This document shows, in pieces, positions 10,020 through 20,238 of a stretch of 64,000 bases of DNA (the stretch's first letter is position 1; every line of letters begins with the position of its first letter). Below the pieces are notes generated by a model. That model searched no databases. It had not been told where the DNA came from and saw only the letters and a list, made by a program, of their open reading frames with translations. The position numbers and the translations under genes were made by a program. The stretch is from positions 11,599,806-11,663,805 of the forward strand of contig OZ029921.1 of the NCBI GenBank assembly GCA_964023275.1, written 5' to 3'. Source of the stretch: Norana najaformis. Taxonomy: Eukaryota > Annelida > Clitellata > Crassiclitellata > Hormogastridae.

Positions 10020-10974
10020 AGTAGCGTTAATTTTCTCGCATCAGGAAAGTTTTTCCGACTCGGTTCGATAACTTGAAGCGCATGCTGCAACTGTTCTTCG
10101 TTCTTAGAATGCCATGTCTGTGCCATGTTTTGTGTCGTGGCGACACCTCACTCTGCATGATTGTTGGTGACTGCAAGTGTGCTGATGATTGCTTTTGCAG
10201 CCTTGAACTCATCCATACTGTTCCATTTGTCAGAGTCTTTGGTTAGCAATCCAACTGGCAAGCCCAGCATTCCAGATGCATTTCTGCTCCATATTGTCAC
10301 AAAATCAGTAAGTCTTCTGTTGTACCGTCGCCAAGTCTACCTCTGTGCGTTTCAATGGGTTGTTTGCTCCTTCCTCTGTTGATGCATTCAGCATGGCCTG
10401 TTTTGTGGTCAAGTCCACCTCCTGATCAGAGAGACTGAGAAGGATCAAATTCTTGGAACTGCACCATAGGTGACCAGCTAGCTTGCTGATCCTGCAGCTG
10501 CTGCTCGCAGAATACAATGACTTCGTCTTGGACATCAATGAGTTCAGATGAGGCAAAATCATTGGAGAAGGCATTGTCATATCTTTCTTTGTCAGTGGAT
10601 GACCACTGTTCTTGAAACTGTTTGAAGACGACAACTTATTGCAAAGGTGGCAGCCAGTGCAAGTTCCATGATATGGTGTCGACAGCTGAAGTGTAGAAGA
10701 GATCGGCCTAGCAGCTGCTCCAGAATGATGCAGGCACCTGATAGTTGGCCAGTGTTAGAGCTGGTTGTGTCAAAATACATGCCTTGGACCAAGCCTTCCA
10801 GGCCTCATTCTCGTATCCCGTTGTGCACAGCTTCAGCCACAGCTTGGCCAGTCCCTGCGGGTATCTTTGAAATTGACAACAGTTTCTTCTGCCCCATTGT
10901 TGAAACCAGAATAGGCTGCCTGTGCACTTTCTCTTTCCCTGTCGAATCAAACATCAGCTTGCATCCATAGATGT
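10020..10974 (-). pseudogene. Unclassified transposase-like gene, C-terminal two thirds
   Basis: Minus-strand reading across three frames gives KLMFDSTGKEKVHRQPILVS (10905-10965), then the block YFDTTSSNTGQLSGACIILE followed by QLLGRSLLHFSCRHHIMELA (10665-10780). A badly damaged middle follows, then NASGMLGLPVGLL, and finally MDEFKAAKAIISTLAVTNNH and EEQLQHALQVIEPSRKNFPD (10020-10215). The Asp of FDTTSSNTG and the CRHHxxE box look like the catalytic and structural landmarks of a widespread metazoan gene family that I know only as uncharacterised transposase-like proteins (possibly hAT-related). The N-terminal part lies at 15100-15290 and 15386-15780, so this gene was split by later insertions. 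Confidence 0.7.
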
Positions 10975-11104
10975 TTCTTTCAACACTTTCTATTCTTATA
11001 TTCCTTTAATAATTGATCAGTTTTTTCCATTAAAAAGCATTACACTTAAAACCAAAGATCCCTTTTATGACCCCATTATCAAATGCTTACTGTGCAAATC
11101 AGTG

Positions 11105-11312
11105 ATATTTCAGTTCTAAAAATAATTCCTAATTTTAATTCTAATTCAGTTCAAAGGGTCAAATTTCAATTCTAATTCTATTCCAGTTCTTAGAATAATA
11201 CCTATTTCAGTTCTAATTCCAGTTCTGAAATAATTTCACTTCTAATTTCAGTTCTGAAATAATTTCCATTCTAATTCCAGTTCTGAAATAATATTAGCCC
11301 CAATTCATCTCT
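11105..11312. repeat. Degenerate tandem repeat, unit about 28 bp (TTCTAATTCCAGTTCTGAAATAA-like, stated in parts)
   Basis: Repeats of TTCTAATTCCAGTTCTGAA with ATAATTTC spacers, 5-7 imperfect copies. A compositionally similar array (TTCCGTTCTAAAATTAATTC and variants) lies on the far side of the hAT coding region at 13145-13330. Together they may be subterminal repeats of the hAT element. Confidence 0.6.
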
Positions 11313-11459
11313 CAAATAACAGCGCAAAAACACAACTCATGCTGTTTTAGTCAGTTCCGGTTTGTAATATAGCCTAAACTTCAATTGTATAGCAATTTTA
11401 ATTTGTAAAATGTTTCATTATGTTATCAAATGCCTTTGTTAAGTTTCAGAAAGACACTA

Positions 11460-12980
11460 GTTTCTAAAGACTTGTGCATTCGATTTTGTCACCCAGCAGT
11501 TAGAATTCCACGCAAGGAAAAAATCCTCCCTACATATGCTTGTGAGGCTGGTGCTGACAGAAGGTCTTCGGCTACATAAGCAATCTTGCTGTAGGATCCA
11601 TGCCTGTCCTTCCAAAAATCCACAGCATTTGTTACGCTGACTTCTGCTACATCGGCAATGTAGCGATTCATCTGTCCTGTCACAGTGTCCATATTTGCAT
11701 TTCCAGATACTGCTGCTGTGGCTTTCTGAGATAGCAATTTGGAGTTTAGAAATTTGAATCGTTTAAGGGCTGGTGGTATATTGGCATCCAGTTTGGCATC
11801 TATTTCAGAATGTGCCTGGGTGAAATCATTACCACACAAACTAGTTATATACATTTTTGCCGCATGTAGCAAGGATGCCAGTTCTGGTGCTTGCAGAACT
11901 CGTATTGTATTCTTCCTCATTATCTTCGTCTTCCTTTTGCTTAACGGTATTCTTGGCTTGTAGCAATCGGATGGCCTTCAACATGTTAGCACCATTATTG
12001 CAGACTATAAGGAGTACCTGCTCTGGTTTGATATCCCATTGTTGAAGACTATTTTGCAAGCATGCTGCTAGATTTTCTCCCGTATGGGGATGCTCTAATT
12101 CTGTAAGGTTCAGAAAAAAATGTTTAGGTTGTCCAGAACCTGTATCATAGAAACACGCCGATATTCCTAGAAAAGATCCCGTAAATCCTTTTTTCGTCCA
12201 TCCATCCAGGCACACTGTAATTTTTCTGGCTTGAGACAGCATGAATTTCAACTTGACGGACACAGCATCATGCTGTTCTTTCATGAGTCTTTTTACCTTT
12301 TCAGAACCTACCAAAGAAATTGAAATAAAAAGATTGTTGCAGTTCCATAATACTGTAATAATTTAAGCAAGGCATGATTTCTTTTTTGCAAAATAATGAA
12401 GGACTCCATCATCATGTAAAATTATACCTTCTTTGATTTGTGTTTTGGTTTTGCAAGGGCTTGCTGATGCAGAAAGGTCACCTTGTGACAGTTAAGTAAT
12501 TAAACGTTTAACTAGTGTGAAAGAAGTTTCTGACCTGACATCGGCACTTTTGTGGTTAAGTTAAGGGTTATGGTTATAATTTCAAGATTAAGAATTTAAA
12601 ATATATTAGTATTTTAGAATAGGTTATTAATACTAGAATATATTACATTTAGAATATTATTTATCATCCACTGTGCGTTTCATGCCGCGTGTAGCTTCTG
12701 TTTTGTTCTTGGCTTTTGATAAATATATTTCGTAGGCATCTTTGTGCATCCGCTGCAGATGAGCTATCAGATTGTTGGAATTCTTGCCAGCAAGCGTTGT
12801 CCCACAAACCACGTTGGTTACTTTGTGCTGTACCATGCACATCGTTTTACCGGAATTTTCGTCGTACACATAAAACTCCCAGACAGGGCTATCTTTTTTT
12901 CTTCCAGCTAACATCCGCGATAAACTCGTTGTCGTGTAAATTAAATTTATCGAGCAATAATCGAACATAAACTTTCATAA
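11460..12980 (-). pseudogene. hAT-family transposase with BED zinc finger, internally deleted
   Basis: N-terminus at 12968-12657 carries SPVWEFYVYDENSGKTMCMV and a BED-type finger with Cys/Cys near MCMVQHKVTNVVCG and His/His in LIAHLQRMHKD. After an AT-rich gap (perhaps an intron; a pyrimidine-rich acceptor TTTCTTTGGTAG precedes 12307), 12314-11841 holds ITVCLDGWTKKGFTGSFLG and QVLLIVCNNGANMLKAIRLL. The first catalytic Asp (CLDGW) is present. The second, normally in TDNxxNM, is Asn here. 11920-11489 holds the C-terminal dimerisation region: DFWKDRHGSYSKIAYVAEDL, then SAPASQAYVGRIFSLRGIL. The middle of the catalytic core is missing between KNVYN and RKNTIR. The related fragment at 28727-29500 retains part of what is missing. 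Confidence 0.85.
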
Positions 12981-13144
12981 AAAGCAACCGTCGAAGACCG
13001 GAAGTTGGAACAAAGATAATGGAAGTTGAATCAAAGATTACAGATTATGCATACCAAAGATATCATAGCCGAAGATTACCGATCTTGACGGGATGTCGGA
13101 CATACAACGGTTTGAGTTTCACTTTATAGATGGCGTCCCGCAAA

Positions 13145-13332
13145 AATTATCATAGTGTAATAATTTCCGTTCTAAAATTAATTCCTATTTCTATTCCTGT
13201 TTCCGTTCTCTGTAGCATATTTCAGTTCTCGTTCTCTTCTCATTCTCAAAATATTTCCTAATTTTCGTTCTTATTCTCGTTAACGGAAATTGATAATTTT
13301 ACTTCTAATTCCGATTTCCGTTAATGAAAATA
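13145..13332. repeat. Degenerate tandem repeat flanking the hAT gene on the other side
   Basis: Imperfect copies of TTCCGTTCTAAAATTAATTC, TTCTATTCCTGTTTCCGTTC and TTCTCGTTAACGGAAATTG. Composition and pitch resemble 11105-11312. Confidence 0.5.
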
Positions 13333-13344
13333 TCACTGGTGCAA

Positions 13345-15103
13345 ATGGAACAAACTTTTTAGGCACCATAAGTTTGAGGCTGCGTCGGCTCTGGCTAATA
13401 GACTTAATGGTCTTATTACACTTAGGAATGCCTCTGTTTTTAAAAGTTCCAGACGCGGTTCCGGGGAGATGTGGTCTGAGGTCAACCGTCTTCGGGGCGC
13501 CTCTAAGAATATCTCATACTGTGATTGTAGCATCACCACCGAGGCCTTGAATCAGTATTATAGGGACATGTCAACTGATCTACAATATACCTGTTCCCAA
13601 CTTAAATCTACAATGGTAGGACCAATGATGTCTTTGATGAATTTATAATTTTCAAACTGCTTGATTCGGCTAGGCACACTGCCACAGGACTTGATGAGAT
13701 ACCCATGTGGTTTCTGAAAGCCTCTGCACCCATCCTGGCTAAACCCCTCACTTTTCTTCTTGGCCAAACTCTCCTTAGATTCTATGTTCCACCCCAATGG
13801 AAAAATAGCGTCATCGCCTCTGTTCCCAAGGTTCTGAACCCTACCTCATGTAGCAATTTCCGCCCAATATCTATAACATCAGTTCTCTCTCTCGATTACT
13901 TGAAAAACTTGTTGTTCGAAGATTCTTTTATCCTATTCTTACTCAGCATTCTCTCAAACATGACTTCATTGACCAGTATGCATTCCGACCTACTGGTTAC
14001 ACGTCTGCAGCTCTTATTTCTGTTACTTGCCATCTGTCTGAACTGCTCGCTTCTTACCAAGATGTTCATCTCATATCCCTTGACTTCTCAAAGGCCTTTG
14101 ATACAATAAGACATGCCTATCTTGCTGATAAACTTGCTGATCTTGCTATTCCTGATGACATTTATAATTGGATAATTTCCTTCCTAAACAACTGACAACA
14201 AATTCAATGACACTGTCTCTACCTTAGTTGGCATAAAATCCAGTATTGTTCAGGGTTTGGGTTTGGGACCAGTGAACTTTCTAGTTGCCATATCCAAGTT
14301 TAAGCCTTTAGCACCCAACAGTAGGTTAATGAAATACGCTGATGACAGTTACCTTCTTATGCCATCCTGCAATAGCTTGATGGTTCAGGCTGAACTGGAC
14401 CATATTGCCCTCTGGGCGGCTATGTGTAACTTAAAACTTCTTCATAAAAAGACATGTAAAATGATAATTCACTGGCCAAGAATGTGAAAAATCAGCAAAT
14501 AATTTTACCTAATGTGATTCCTGGTTTAACCATGGTACCAGAAATGACAGTATTGGGTGTTACCCTATCGAATATGTTAAGTTTTGATTCTCATATTGAT
14601 TGGATTCATAGTCAGGTGCGCCAGTCTTTGTATGCCATATGAATTCTTGTAGCACATGGCCTTACTGGCCCTCAGCTCTACGACGTCTGAGCCACAACAC
14701 TGATCAGGATGCTGTATGCCTCTCCCATGTGGTGGGGCTATGCTGGGGCACAGGCCAGGGCTCGGCTCCAGGCTTTGATGCAGAGGCTTGTGCGTCTCCA
14801 CCATCTTCTTGGGAACTCCCCAACGTTCGATGAACTCTGTGGCTTAGCCGATGCTCGTCTCTTTAAAGCAACCTTGAACAACCCAGACCATGTCTTACAT
14901 CAGCTACTCCCGCCAGTTAAGACCCTCAGTTATTCCCTATGGCCCCACACCCATGACCGTGTTATTCCTCCTGCTGATAATTTAACGCGTAAATGTTTTA
15001 TCATTAGTATGTTGTATGCATATTAAGTTTTTCTTGTGTTCTTAAATACTTGTAAACCGATGTGCGATTGGTTAATTGAGAATATACTTACTTACTTACT
15101 TTC
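13345..15103 (+). pseudogene. Jockey-superfamily non-LTR element, 5' truncated, with (TTAC)n tail
   Basis: Plus-strand reading with three or four frame changes. EAASALANRLNGLITLRNAS and SGEMWSEVNRLRG give the linker between endonuclease and RT. ATGLDEIPMWFLKASAPILA, PPQWKNSVIASVPKV and SNFRPISITSVLS (13690-13895) follow, then HLISLDFSKAFDTIRHAYL (motif A, 14068-14125), a damaged motif B, and LMKYADDSYLLMPS (motif C, 14322-14375). The tail reads MTVLGVTLSNMLSFDSHIDW, WWGYAGAQARARLQALMQRL and SPTFDELCGLADARLFKA, ending at a stop near 15026. The 3' UTR ends in ACTTACTTACTTAC at 15088-15103. It sits inside the split transposase. Confidence 0.85.
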
Positions 15104-15288
15104 CCAGTGGACTGTCAGGATTGTGTTTGAATTGAATGCCTGCACTATGCCAGCAGCTGCTTCTTCGATATAGATGCTGGATGGTTGATCTGTTAAGTGC
15201 AAGCGTTTCCCAGTCTTGTCTGAGAACCCTGGACACTTCAAAGACCATCATCATTGCGGCCCTGTCACTTAGTTTTGTGTTATTTGTC
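15104..15288 (-). pseudogene. Split transposase-like gene, middle-N segment
   Basis: Minus frame reads TKLSDRAAMMMVFEVSRVLR, QDWETLALNRSTIQ, SAGIQFKHNPDSPLGK. The last residues run directly into the protein resumed at 10974 (KLMFDSTGKEK); the usual junction there would be a HWDGK-like box. This places the 4.1-kb block 10975-15103 as an insertion. Confidence 0.7.
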
Positions 15289-15385
15289 AGTGGTCTCACT
15301 GGTTTGGGTCGGGAGCGCCTCTGATGAGTCTATTCTTGAAGTGGCGCTTTATAAATGTCAGATTACAATTACAGTTACCGGTAGT
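15289..15385 (+). repeat. 3' end of CR1-like family A (5' truncated insertion)
   Basis: TGGTCTCACTGGTTTGGGTC, GCGCCTCTGATGAGTCTATT and GTGGCGCTTTATAAATGTCA then ATTACAATTACAG. It matches 43139-43230 nearly base for base. It is inserted in the split transposase N-terminal region. Confidence 0.9.
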
Positions 15386-15790
15386 TCATTTCAATCAAGT
15401 ATAGCTGGCAGTTCCAGTGATATAACACTTTGATGTTCTCGTTTTCGTGGCGGGTTGGCGGTAGTCATACTAGGACATGGATCTTGATCTTCACAGTGAC
15501 ACTGACTTTTTTGGGGGCTATTTTCCAGCATAACTCTCTCCAAAAGGGCGTGTTTCTGAAGTTTGGACCGCTGTTGCCTCCTTTGCAGTGTCTCCTCTTT
15601 CTGCTCTTTTTTCTGTCATGCAGCCTGATCATCCCTTTTTTCTGCTGTGATTCAAGGAAGAGCTTATCTTTTTGATTCTCGAGCTCCATGGCGTTAGCAT
15701 GCACATTGTCAAACAGTTCCTCTATCCTGTCTAAAAAGGTAGCTTCTTTGGCTGTTCGAGTCTGGGACTGACGACTCTTGTTCTTCAGCC
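15386..15790 (-). pseudogene. Split transposase-like gene, N-terminal segment
   Basis: The minus-strand frame contains a charged helical stretch: FLDRIEELFDNVHANAMELE, then NQKDKLFLESQQKKGMIRLH and DRKK, followed after a frame change by further Lys/Gln-rich sequence. It continues into 15288 on the other side of the family A scrap. A highly charged N-terminus before the SDRAAMMM block suits the same gene, but this assignment rests on collinearity only. Confidence 0.5.
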
Positions 15791-16061
15791 CTTGCCATTC
15801 ATAGATAGTTGCTCGAGCTTTTTGATCAAGTGTTGATGATGTTTGGTAGGAATTCTAAAGTGGGACCAGAAATCTTCGACTCAACGTGTGGTGTGGGTTG
15901 CTGCCATTTGGGTATCCTCTTTCAGTACAGTGTGAGGATTCATAAAATGGCCAAGAACCTGCTTCCCTGACAGTAGTTTACTTCTTTCTATCCCTTCTGC
16001 AGGGCTAACTAGGTAATCTTGTGAACACATTGCCATCTTCTGCTTCAGTTATCTTCTTTGT
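15791..16061. other. Unannotated stretch, possibly the 5' end of the split transposon
   Basis: Minus-strand reading is degenerate and no terminal inverted repeat could be identified. It lies directly upstream of the N-terminal segment. Confidence 0.35.
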
Positions 16062-16232
16062 CTGCTGCTCCAACATTTCTCAGGGATGAATGTTGGCTCC
16101 AACCGTCTTCTTTTGCTCCATTCGTCTTCTGCTCTGACCATCTTCTTTTTCTGCTGCTCCAACCATTCTCGGTGAGTGAGTGTTGGCTTCACCGTCTTCT
16201 TCGGCTCTTTGTCTTATTTGGCTCCAATTGTC
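16062..16232. repeat. Imperfect tandem duplication, unit about 90 bp
   Basis: TCTGCTGCTCCAACATTTCTC, stated in part, with GTTGGCTCCAACCGTCTTCT recurs as TCTGCTGCTCCAACCATTC with GTTGGCTTCACCGTCTTCTT. There is a third partial unit. Confidence 0.6.
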
Positions 16233-16289
16233 TCTTGGTAAGTGGACGTTCATCTCTTCTGTGGTTAGTTAACTGTCTTATATAGGAAG

Positions 16290-16356
16290 TTGGTCTTGTG
16301 TGCAAAAGACCCATGTGCAAAAGGACACGTGTGCAAAAGAGCTGTGTGCACTGTGC
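16290..16356. repeat. Minisatellite GTGCAAAAGA-type, about 17-bp unit
   Basis: Units TGTGCAAAAGACCCATGTG, CAAAAGGACACGTGTG and CAAAAGAGCTGTGTG; three to four copies. Confidence 0.75.
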
Positions 16357-16519
16357 ATAAGAGTTTATGAAAGTTCATACCATGCTGTAAACTTGACACC
16401 ATGAGCAACCTCTATATGCAGATCAATCGTCTTCAAATTTTACACAAAATGTTTCTTACTTAAATGAAACCATTTGAGAGGATGTTACAAATTTCAAAAA
16501 TGAGAAATTAGGGCCACCA

Positions 16520-16770
16520 TAGCGCATATGTCAGGAATATGCATGTATGACACCTAAATATTTATGCCACTTACATAGCAGATGAGAGACTTAGTAGAAA
16601 AAAATGATGCCTAAGTTACAAGCAGCATCAATCAACTGAACAAGTGAGTTCCCCAGCTTTAAAGATTTAAGATATTCAAACTTCTTAAGCAGTTGTGGAA
16701 TGCCCAGTAGTAGAAATCCAGTTTTTCATGGGTTAAGGGAGTTTTTTCGCACAAGTTTTAAACCTAGTGT
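16520..16770 (-). pseudogene. CR1-like family B RT fragment
   Basis: The minus strand gives NP-stop-KTGFLLLGIPQLLKKFEYLK, then DAACNLGIIF: the region just after the YADD motif in CR1-like RTs (xNPxKT then LGIIFDS). It corresponds to 62160-62245 in the other family B copy. Confidence 0.7.
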
Positions 16771-17114
16771 GATCCGTGCCACAAACGTTTTGCTGACCTG
16801 TGACACCTAGCCTCAGCTACGGCAGAGTCAAACTAAGGCTGTGGAGTGCGCTGTACTACTGTTTTAGTTCTAAAAGGAATTTGCCTTGCAAGGAGTTCAG
16901 TAAAAGTAGACTGGAACTACAGAGGCAGCTCAGTAGCTCTTTGTGCTATGAGATTCCCATGACAAGGATGCCCATGCATCATGTTTTAGTGTATTTAAAT
17001 TAATTTTATATCAGGGGCAAAATTTATAGTTTTCTGATTTTAATGGGAAGTCAGATTTTGAGAAGATGGTTATATGATGAGTAAGATATGGCTCAACAGA
17101 GCAACTTATTTCTT
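16771..17114. other. Unannotated stretch with one 67-codon open frame
   Basis: The plus-strand frame at 16800-17003 is open but lacks splice sites, family motifs or a conserved neighbour. A second frame is also open across much of it. I do not call it a gene. Confidence 0.3.
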
Positions 17115-17235
17115 CGGTGAAGTAGAATTGGCCTTCTTTTGGGAGGTAAAGTAGAACTGGCCCTCGTTTGGGAGAAGAAGAACCAGCCTTCGTTTGGGAA
17201 GTGTTGTAAAACCAGCCCTTACCTTACTACTCATA
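17115..17235. repeat. Second locus of the 29-bp minisatellite
   Basis: Units such as TTTTGGGAGGTAAAGTAGAA, CTGGCCCTCGTTTGGGAGAA and CCTTCGTTTGGGAAGTG, ending CCAGCCCTTACCTTACTACTC. The end block CCTTACTACT is shared with 3802-3960. Confidence 0.7.
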
Positions 17236-17825
17236 TCTGCATATGACCACTTCTGGAATTTGTGTAAGCGTACATGGTGTCGATGGTTTTATAATGAGTA
17301 AAGTTGAAACTTTGAAAATTCATAGAAAATCACCTGATCGTTTCCGGAAGATGGGAATAAGCTTGTTGGACTACTTCTGTTATGATATGTCATCAGGTGA
17401 AATTTCATGAGAGTCGGTTACAGTAGCTAAATCTTCAGTCTTACCACTTCTAATGCACAAGGCATTGGCAAACCTATAGTATCAGGGACCACTCTGGCTG
17501 TTACTTTTGGCATTGCCTGCTGCAATGACCCTAATTACAGGCATGGCTTCTGTAAGAATTGAGATACACTGCACTTAGGCCTATATATTTATTGGTTACG
17601 ACCACCATTGAAATTACGAAGCAACCCATATATTCCATTTTGCAAGTTGGGATGGCATAAAATGTTTTTAACAGTAAAATCCAACTGATTTGCTACACAA
17701 TTATCTCAAAGCTTTCTTGAAATGTTCTCTTTTTGGCAGTTTAATATCAGATGAGAACTATCATCCTTTACATTACGAGCAGTGCAAAGACCTGTTGGGG
17801 CTTATATCTTCAAGCAGAAGTATTA
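17236..17825. other. Unannotated stretch with one diverged dispersed repeat
   Basis: Around 17460-17545 the sequence resembles the 7960-8065 repeat (AACCTATAGTATCAGGGACC, GGCATTGCCTGCTGCAATGA). The rest shows nothing recognisable. Confidence 0.4.
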
Positions 17826-17892
17826 TTTGGCCACATGAAATGCTTCTAATGGAAGGGGGACCTTTCCATTAGAAGCATTTCAGGTGGCCAAA
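17826..17892. repeat. 30-bp near-perfect inverted repeat with 7-nt loop
   Basis: The left arm 17826-17855 starts TTTGGCCACATGAAATGCTT. The right arm 17863-17892 ends AAGCATTTCAGGTGGCCAAA. By eye 28 of 30 positions pair, across a loop GGGGACC. A transcript would fold into a long hairpin. Confidence 0.9.
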
Positions 17893-18239
17893 CGATTGAT
17901 CTCTATTGTATGCAAATGAATATAATTCAAGAAAATGAATAGAAAAAACTTAGCTAAACTTAAATAAAAAATATTGAAGTTCACAGAACAGTTGAGTCTT
18001 TTATAATTACAAATATAGTTATATTTTATAATTATAAAAAAGGCTTATGCAAGTAATATAGCATAATAAAATATCAACATGTTACAATAATTATTAATAT
18101 ATGTCACATAAGTACTTTGGTTCATGTAATTTAGCATTATAATTATTATAAGTCAAGTAATTATTATTACTACAGTAATATTACTATTAGTAATATTATT
18201 ACTACAAATTCTGAAGGAATGAATATTAAGAGATTAATG
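17893..18239. other. AT-rich stretch
   Basis: Very AT-rich, with ATTATT/TAATAT tracts that are locally palindromic near 18135-18210. No coding content. Confidence 0.5.
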
Positions 18240-19320
18240 TGCCAGACATCAAAAATAATTTGAATCAGAGGCACGGTCAGTCGCTCAGGGGGAGTCAGGC
18301 AGTAGCAAAAGAGGGAAAACTAGGTGATAGGTGAGTTGGCAAAATAGAAGGTTTTAAGTTGCTGCTTGAAGCATGAGACTGATGGAGCGGAACGGATAGA
18401 GAAAGGAATGTTGTTCAAATCACAGGCGAGGCCGAACAGAAAGCACGTTCTCCAATAACTGCCCAAATAAGCTGGTCGCAGTTTCAGAGGGTCATTAGAT
18501 CGTGTGCTACGAACAGGAACATGAAAATCAATTAAAGATCGGAGATAGGCAGGTTGCTGGGTATGGAGAAGTTGGTAGGTGATTGTAGCTATTTTAAAAT
18601 CAATGCGTCTTGAAACCAGGAGCCAGTGAAGTTGTGAGAGAATGCCAGCAGATGAAAGGTTGCAGTTGGGATGGACAAGGCGTGCTGCCAAGTTCTGTAC
18701 CCGCTGTAATTTTCTGATATTATAGGACGGGGTATGGAAAAGGATAGAATTGGCATAGTCAGGTCTAGATTGGACAAGAGCAACAGCGATCGCAGCTGCA
18801 TATCATCAGTGAGAACCGAACGAATATGTCTTAAGGCCCTAAGATGGAAAAAAGCAGTTTTGCAGACGGCAGAAATATGTTGCTTAAAGGTAAGGGTAGC
18901 ATCAAGAATGACTCCAAGGGTTGTAATGTTTTCTGAAAGGCTCACTTTTGTACCAGCTAAATTAATTTGGTGAATGGAAGGAAAGTGACGTAAATGTTGA
19001 TGGGTGCTAAGGAGAATTGCATCTGACTTGTTGGGATTAAGACAAAGACCATTTTGATAGAACCAGGAATGCAGTGAAAGCATGCACTGTTCAAGCATGC
19101 TACTGCCGGTATCAAAGCTGTCAGATGAGAGGGCAATATATAATTGAGTGTCATCAGCATACTGCTGATGGGAAATGCCAAAATAAGATATAAGATGACC
19201 AACAGGAGAAATGAAAGCAGAAAAAAGAATTGGGCCAAGCACAGAGCCCTGAGGAACACCAGTGTCAAGAGGAGTAGGAGTAGAAATTGACTGGCCGATT
19301 TGAATGGTTTGAACAACATG
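18240..19320 (-). pseudogene. CR1/L2-like RT relic, 5' truncated
   Basis: Minus-strand frame 19242-18589 holds LGPILFSAFISPVGHLI (motif B region), HQQYADDTQLYIALSS (motif C intact), WFYQNGLCLNPNKSDAILLS, ENITTLGVILDATLTFKQHI and FHLRALRHIRSVL. A frameshift near 18690-18730 passes to 18691-18320, the tail AARLVHPNCNLSSAGILSQL, then HWLLVSRRIDFKIATITYQL, and RSAPSVSCFKQQLKTFYF. It ends at a stop at 18320. The 5' end stops at AACAACATGAAG before motif A. It is a different family from A, B and the TEFILIG family. Confidence 0.85.
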
Positions 19321-19469
19321 AAGTATATGTTATTATTACTAATAAAGAATAATATAATTCGTATTAGATAGCACTATATAAATCAAATGCTGTAATTACT
19401 GACATAATTCTCAGTATTAAATTAGCATAATCTCAGTATCTGTCTATATTGTAATAACAAAGAACCATA

Positions 19470-19870
19470 AATATCAACATATTAAGCCATCTCACTGGCT
19501 GCCATTGAGCAAAGAATAGCTCACAAAGTACTACATTTAAATCAGCTGACCTATCTGTGTTCTATGCTCATCCCTATCACTAATAGACATGGCACTTGAT
19601 CAGTGGACACTTTGACTTATACTGTGCCCCATACCTGGACAGTGTTGAGCTCTTGGGCCTTTTTGATGGATGGTACAAAGCCTTGGAATTCACTGCCTAG
19701 TTCAGTTCGTTCTGTCAGTTCTTTAATGTTGTTCATGTCTAAATTAAAGGCGCCTCTCTTGAAACTTGCTCCAACGGATTGTGATTTTGATTACGATTTT
19801 CACTTGAAATGACTATCGACTAATGCCTTTGGTCTTATGGTAATGGTGCTATAGAAGCTTTAGATTAGAT
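19470..19870 (+). pseudogene. CR1-like family C, 3' end
   Basis: The plus strand carries HWLPIEQRIAHKVLHL-like sequence (with frame damage), then TLTYTVPHTWTVLSSWAFLM, KPWNSLPSSVRSVSSLMLF and MSKLKAPLLKLAP (19603-19780). A 3' UTR ends GGTGCTATAGAAGC with a TTAGATTAGATTAAATTAGA tail. Longer related sequence: 44760-46520. Confidence 0.75.
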
Positions 19871-19923
19871 TAAATTAGACTTAATTGTTTTGAACATACT
19901 GTTAGTTTGTTTATTTGTTGCAG

Positions 19924-20049
19924 GCTACTATGTCACTAATTGAATCATTTAGTAATCCTCCTGATCTTGAATTTGTGACTGTGTGTGAGAGAAATGCTCA
20001 GCTTCTTTCATTGCATATTTCTGATATTTCTGATGACTGTGTTAAACAG
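19924..20049 (+). CDS. Host gene, exon A (internal)
   Basis: The acceptor is pyrimidine-rich, TTGTTTATTTGTTGCAG, ending at 19923. Then 42 open codons in phase 0 (ATMSLIESFSNPPDLEFVTV, CERNAQLLSLHISDISDDCV, KQ) run up to the donor CAG|GTATCT at 20050. No TE motif is present, and it sits between a CR1 tail and a MITE. Exon B (30619) starts in the same phase, so A and B can splice directly, although an exon in between cannot be excluded. The protein is not recognised: acidic, with no obvious domain. Upstream exons were not found. Confidence 0.7.
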
Positions 20050-20238
20050 GTATCTGCATTTTGAGTCATTCTTATTACTTAATAGTAACACAAGACATGG
20101 GACACTATACACTTGAAAAAAGCAGTGTCTGATAATAGCATTACACTATTGTGCCAAAAAGCTTTGTACCTTAATTTTCAGAGTATATCTATAGGGCAAT
20201 TCCATGGTAACACAATTGCAAATAAGAAGCTAAGAGTA

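Noticed and set aside
16800..17003. 67-codon plus-strand open frame
   Set aside because: No motif, no splice sites, and a second frame equally open.
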